Shown here: piece by piece, positions 5,792 through 8,357 of the stretch
How positions within the stretch are numbered: position 1 is the stretch's first letter
Layout: every line of letters begins with the position of its first letter
NCBI GenBank assembly: GCA_964594175.1
Contig: CAZQLM010000036.1
Span: forward strand, 1-8,357
Direction of reading: 5' to 3'
Source of the DNA: SZUA-1535 sp964594175
GTDB lineage: Archaea; Aenigmatarchaeota; Aenigmatarchaeia; Aenigmatarchaeales; SZUA-1535
Length of the DNA stretch: 8,357 nt
Program-made: the position numbers and the translations under genes
The notes under the pieces: generated by a model
The model's database searches: none
Told to the model about the DNA's origin: nothing
The model's input: only the letters and a program-made list of their open reading frames with translations

Positions 5792-7651
5792 ATGAGAATC
5801 TTATGCATTCACAGCGATTACATCGAAATAGAGCCTAAGGAAAAGGCGATTGCACAAGCTGAAGAAATAGAGAAGGTTAAAAAAAGAATAGAGGATTGCC
5901 TTGTTGTTTTTACAGCAGTTGAGCAAGAAGATGAAAGGGGTATAGAAAAAAGAGCTTTTGAAGAAATAAAAAAAGTTGCGGAGCAAATCAAAGCAGAAAA
6001 AATAGTGCTTTACCCATTTGTGCATCTCACTTCTAATCCCGCTCAACCGAAAAAAGCTTTGGAAATTTTGAAAGCTCTTGAGAAAGAGCTTGCTAAAAGC
6101 TTCTTTACCTACCGTGCTCCTTTCGGCTGGTATAAGGCTTTCGAGATTCGATGCAAGGGTCATGCATTAGCTGAGCTTTCGCGAGAAGTAAAATCAGTAA
6201 AAGAAGAAAAAATCGAAGAAGTTCCAGAAGCTTTGAAAGAAGAGGAAAGGGTTAAATCTTTTTGGTACATTCTCACTCCGGAAGGTGAGCTTATAGAGGC
6301 GAGCAAGTTCGATTTTTCCGGGCATGAAAATCTTGAGAAATTTTTCCGCTATGAGCATGCTAAGTCAAGGACTCTGGATAAAGCTCCGCCTCATGTAAAG
6401 CTTATGAAAGAGCTTGCAATAGCGGGCAACGAGGAAGGAAGCGATCTTGGAAATATGAAATACTTTCCTAAAGGAAGGCTGATAAAATCTTTGCTTGAAG
6501 AGCTCGTTACAAGAGAAGCTATAAAATTCGGAGCGAGCGAGGTTGAAACTCCTGTAATGTATAGCGCAGAGCATGCCGCCCTTGAGAGCTATCTAAACCG
6601 CTTTCCGGCGAGGCAGTATTTTGTTGAATCAGGAGATAAAAGATTTTTCCTGCGCTTTGCAGCATGCTTCGGCCAGTTTTTGATGGCTTCTAAAGCTGTG
6701 ATTTCCTACAAACATTTGCCTTTGCGTTTATACGAGCTTACTCGCTATTCCTTCAGAAGAGAGAAATCTGGAGAGCTCGCAGGTTTGCGAAGGTTAAGAG
6801 CTTTTACAATGCCAGATATGCACACTTTTTGCAAAGATTTCGAGCAGGCAAAAGAAGAGTTTGCAAAGCAGTTCAAGCTTTGCATGCATGTTTTGGAGAA
6901 AATAGGTTTGAGCAAAGATGATTATGAATGCGCAATAAGGTTTACGAAAGAGTTTTGGGAAAATCATAGCGATTTTGTTAAAAAAATTGTAAGGGAATTT
7001 GGCAAACCCGTGCTGATAGAGATGTGGAGCTTCCGCTACGCTTACTTTGATCCGAAATTCGAGTTTAACTTTATAGACGCTCTTGACAAAGCAAGCGCTC
7101 TTTCAACTGTGCAGATAGACCACGAGAATGCTAAGCGTTTTGGAATAACATTTGTTGACGAGCAAGGTAAAGAAAAGCATCCTTACATATTGCACTGCTC
7201 TCCTTCAGGAGCAATTGAGCGCTGCATCTATGCACTTCTTGAAAAGGCATGGATGCAAAAGGAAAAGGGCAAAGCTCCTTGCTTGCCGCTCTGGCTCTGC
7301 CCTGTGCATGTAAGGCTCTGCCCTGTAAACGATAGCTTTCTCGAGGATTGCGAAAGGCTGGCAAGATTTTTCGAAGAGCAAGGAATTCGAGTGGATATAG
7401 ATGACAGAAACGAAAGCGTTGAGCGCAAGATAAGGGATGCTGAGCATGAGTGGATACCTTATATAGTTGTTTTTGGTGAAAGGGAGAGGAAAACAGGAAA
7501 GCTTTCGGTTAGAGTAAGAAAGGAAAGGAGCATAAGCCAAATGAGCAAGGAAGAGCTTGCAGAAGATATTAAGAAGCAAATAGCAAAATATCCCTTCAGG
7601 CAATTATCCTTACCGAAAAAACTTACGCAGAGAGCTGTTTTTACACACTAA
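5792..7651 (+). CDS. thrS: Threonyl-tRNA synthetase, archaeal type
   Basis: This cytoplasmic enzyme charges tRNA-Thr with threonine. The 619-residue length is normal for the archaeal form. Residues 1-135 are the archaeal editing domain, related to D-Tyr-tRNA deacylase, that removes mischarged serine: MRILCIHSDYIEIE start, CLVVFTAVEQEDE (36-48), LYPFVHLTSNPAQP (73-86) and RAPFGWYKAFEIRCKGH (108-124), whose Lys122 is a likely active-site residue. The class II catalytic core follows: motif 1 around EVETPVMYS (250-258), motif 2 FRREKSGELAGLRRLRAFT (321-339), motif 3 HCSPSGAIER (468-477). Zinc ligands appear as Cys292, His344 and His468. The anticodon-binding domain spans about 499-605. ATG 5792 is chosen over the in-frame GTG at 5783 because it has AGGTGA five bases upstream and matches the family start. 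Its last 11 bases overlap the convergent surface-protein gene. Base composition is somewhat richer in G+C than the glycan genes. Confidence 0.98.
   Translation: MRILCIHSDYIEIEPKEKAIAQAEEIEKVKKRIEDCLVVFTAVEQEDERGIEKRAFEEIKKVAEQIKAEKIVLYPFVHLTSNPAQPKKALEILKALEKELAKSFFTYRAPFGWYKAFEIRCKGHALAELSREVKSVKEEKIEEVPEALKEEERVKSFWYILTPEGELIEASKFDFSGHENLEKFFRYEHAKSRTLDKAPPHVKLMKELAIAGNEEGSDLGNMKYFPKGRLIKSLLEELVTREAIKFGASEVETPVMYSAEHAALESYLNRFPARQYFVESGDKRFFLRFAACFGQFLMASKAVISYKHLPLRLYELTRYSFRREKSGELAGLRRLRAFTMPDMHTFCKDFEQAKEEFAKQFKLCMHVLEKIGLSKDDYECAIRFTKEFWENHSDFVKKIVREFGKPVLIEMWSFRYAYFDPKFEFNFIDALDKASALSTVQIDHENAKRFGITFVDEQGKEKHPYILHCSPSGAIERCIYALLEKAWMQKEKGKAPCLPLWLCPVHVRLCPVNDSFLEDCERLARFFEEQGIRVDIDDRNESVERKIRDAEHEWIPYIVVFGERERKTGKLSVRVRKERSISQMSKEELAEDIKKQIAKYPFRQLSLPKKLTQRAVFTH
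7616..7621 (-). terminator. T6 tract on minus strand after the surface-protein gene
   Basis: Six A residues on the + strand give a T6 tract on the minus strand 20-25 bases beyond the surface-protein stop. This is a modest candidate for archaeal T-tract termination, embedded in the end of the threonyl-tRNA synthetase gene. Confidence 0.25.
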
Positions 7652-8357
7652 GTATTTTTATCACATCATTTCCCATATTTCTTACAAAAATTCTGTGAAT
7701 TCCCTTTGAAAGCGAAAATTTACCCTGCATGGCAAAGCTGTAGCTTAGCAGCAATCTGATAAAAAACTTTCTAACCCTTTCATATCCGAAACTGAACTTA
7801 CCGTAGCTTGTGTATTCTCTTTTCTTAACATCTCTTGCTCTTTCTTCAAATGTATTTTCTCCATATCTTGTGAAAATCATGAAAATCCTGCTATCTCCAG
7901 AAGCTTTAATACTTATATTTTCAGAAGAAGAAATAATCCTTTCCAGAACGCTTCCGCCTTCAAATAAAAGAGAAGCTATACCAATTTTTCCGCCAAGACC
8001 AAACAAATAATAAACATAGTTCAAATTCTCCTCTTTTCCATAACTAGGAGAGGAGTGCATAACAGCTATTTCTATCATTCTCGGTATGGTTAAGGGTAAG
8101 TAATCTGTGTTATTGGAGCAAGGTTGCTTTTCTTTTCCGCAGGCTCTATCATAGATTATATCGTAAGCATAATCGCATATTGCGTTGTAATCTTGGTCTT
8201 CGCAAATCTCGCTATAGCCCTTTCCATCTGGCTTTGCCCAGTAATTTCCTGCTATGAAATTATAGCCAAGGATGTTTGTTCCGTTTTGCTTTTCTGTGTT
8301 CCATGAGTTTGGATAGATATCATTTACAAACTTAATATTTTCTGTATTGTTGAAGAA
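7641..8357 (-). CDS. C-terminal part of a NosD-like surface protein (5' partial)
   Basis: The minus-strand frame is open from the window edge to TAA at 7641-7643, giving 238 visible residues. The ATG at 8076-8078 is internal, not the start. Visible residues 17-90 match the closing cassette common in archaeal parallel beta-helix (NosD-type) surface proteins: NSWNTEKQNGTNILG (17-31), AGNYWAKPDGKGYSEICED (37-55), AICDYAYDI (59-67) and NNTDYLPLT (82-90). Four cysteines (52, 61, 73, 80) could form disulfides. The usual Asp-rich DGDGICD stretch is degenerate here. Residues 91-238 are an unrecognised, beta-rich looking region ending GIHRIFVRNMGNDVIKILSV, with no membrane anchor seen. Several N-x-S/T sequons (e.g. 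NGT, NNT, NIS) fit an exported glycoprotein. The N-terminus, with the expected signal peptide and beta-helix repeats, lies beyond the window. Substrate or ligand is unknown. Confidence 0.75.
   Translation of the reverse strand, partial: FFNNTENIKFVNDIYPNSWNTEKQNGTNILGYNFIAGNYWAKPDGKGYSEICEDQDYNAICDYAYDIIYDRACGKEKQPCSNNTDYLPLTIPRMIEIAVMHSSPSYGKEENLNYVYYLFGLGGKIGIASLLFEGGSVLERIISSSENISIKASGDSRIFMIFTRYGENTFEERARDVKKREYTSYGKFSFGYERVRKFFIRLLLSYSFAMQGKFSLSKGIHRIFVRNMGNDVIKILSV
7655..7659 (+). terminator. T5 tract after threonyl-tRNA synthetase
   Basis: A T5 run lies four bases past the synthetase stop codon, after another T5 run at 7638-7642. It is a weak candidate for archaeal T-tract termination, located inside the convergent surface-protein gene. 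Confidence 0.3.

Noticed and set aside
7131..7603. Overlapping minus-strand frames within thrS
   Set aside because: They are antisense to the highly conserved motif 3 and anticodon-binding regions of the synthetase and carry no recognisable protein.
5792..7651. Intein or missing editing domain in threonyl-tRNA synthetase
   Set aside because: Motifs run in order with normal spacing and normal total length; editing, catalytic and anticodon domains are all present, so this gene is ordinary.
8124..8306. Hydrophobic 60-codon + strand frame
   Set aside because: It lies opposite the conserved NosD cassette in the minus-strand gene, has no ribosome site or family likeness, and is best explained as the antisense shadow of that gene.
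1..8357. CRISPR array, insertion sequence, tRNA or rRNA
   Set aside because: No regularly spaced repeats, no transposase or terminal repeats, and no cloverleaf or conserved rRNA segment were seen; the gaps between genes are only 123 and 147 bases.

Overview
The window is an AT-rich piece (roughly one-third G+C by eye) of an archaeal genome. The strongest evidence is a threonyl-tRNA synthetase with the archaeal D-aminoacyl-deacylase-like editing domain. A DUF354 (COG1817) protein, a GlcNAc-1-phosphate transferase of the archaeal/eukaryotic type, a membrane protein with a C-terminal winged helix, and a NosD-like surface protein agree with this. Promoters look like archaeal TATA boxes and termination signals like T-tracts. 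The exact lineage cannot be fixed from these bases; a euryarchaeal or DPANN-type archaeon is plausible. Genes are packed tightly, with only two gaps (123 and 147 bases), and no tRNA, rRNA, CRISPR or insertion sequence was seen.

Bases 1-2954, + strand: a run of three overlapping envelope genes. It holds the end of a multi-membrane-span protein resembling an oligosaccharide repeat-unit polymerase, a Wzx-like polysaccharide flippase, and an unusual protein that joins two outer-face cell-wall-binding-type-2 repeats, one membrane span and a cytoplasmic winged-helix DNA-binding domain. An A/T inverted repeat with a 7-T tract follows.

Bases 3078-5026, + strand: a two-gene unit joined by an ATGA overlap. 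It encodes a PNPT-family enzyme predicted to load GlcNAc-1-P on a polyprenyl/dolichyl phosphate carrier, and a DUF354 GT-B-like protein that may act next on that lipid. The PNPT enzyme carries Asn where the family normally has a catalytic/metal-binding Asp.

Bases 4994-5644, - strand: a small unknown lipoprotein with five N-glycosylation sequons. It converges on and overlaps the DUF354 gene, and is transcribed divergently from threonyl-tRNA synthetase. A 14-bp perfect palindrome containing TTTATAAA lies between the divergent genes and could be a TATA element for either direction.

Bases 5792-7651, + strand: complete threonyl-tRNA synthetase. Bases 7641-8357, - strand: the C-terminal part of a large surface protein whose frame stays open to the window edge. 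It carries the final NosD-type repeat cassette and a further unrecognised domain.

Together the left 5.6 kb reads as an envelope glycan locus: carrier loading, possible sugar addition, flipping, polymerisation, and a membrane-spanning regulator that could sense the surface. The most notable items are this regulator architecture, the Asp-to-Asn change in the PNPT enzyme, the glycan/DUF354 pairing, and the unknown lipoprotein. Functions of the regulator, DUF354 protein and lipoprotein are inferred, not shown.
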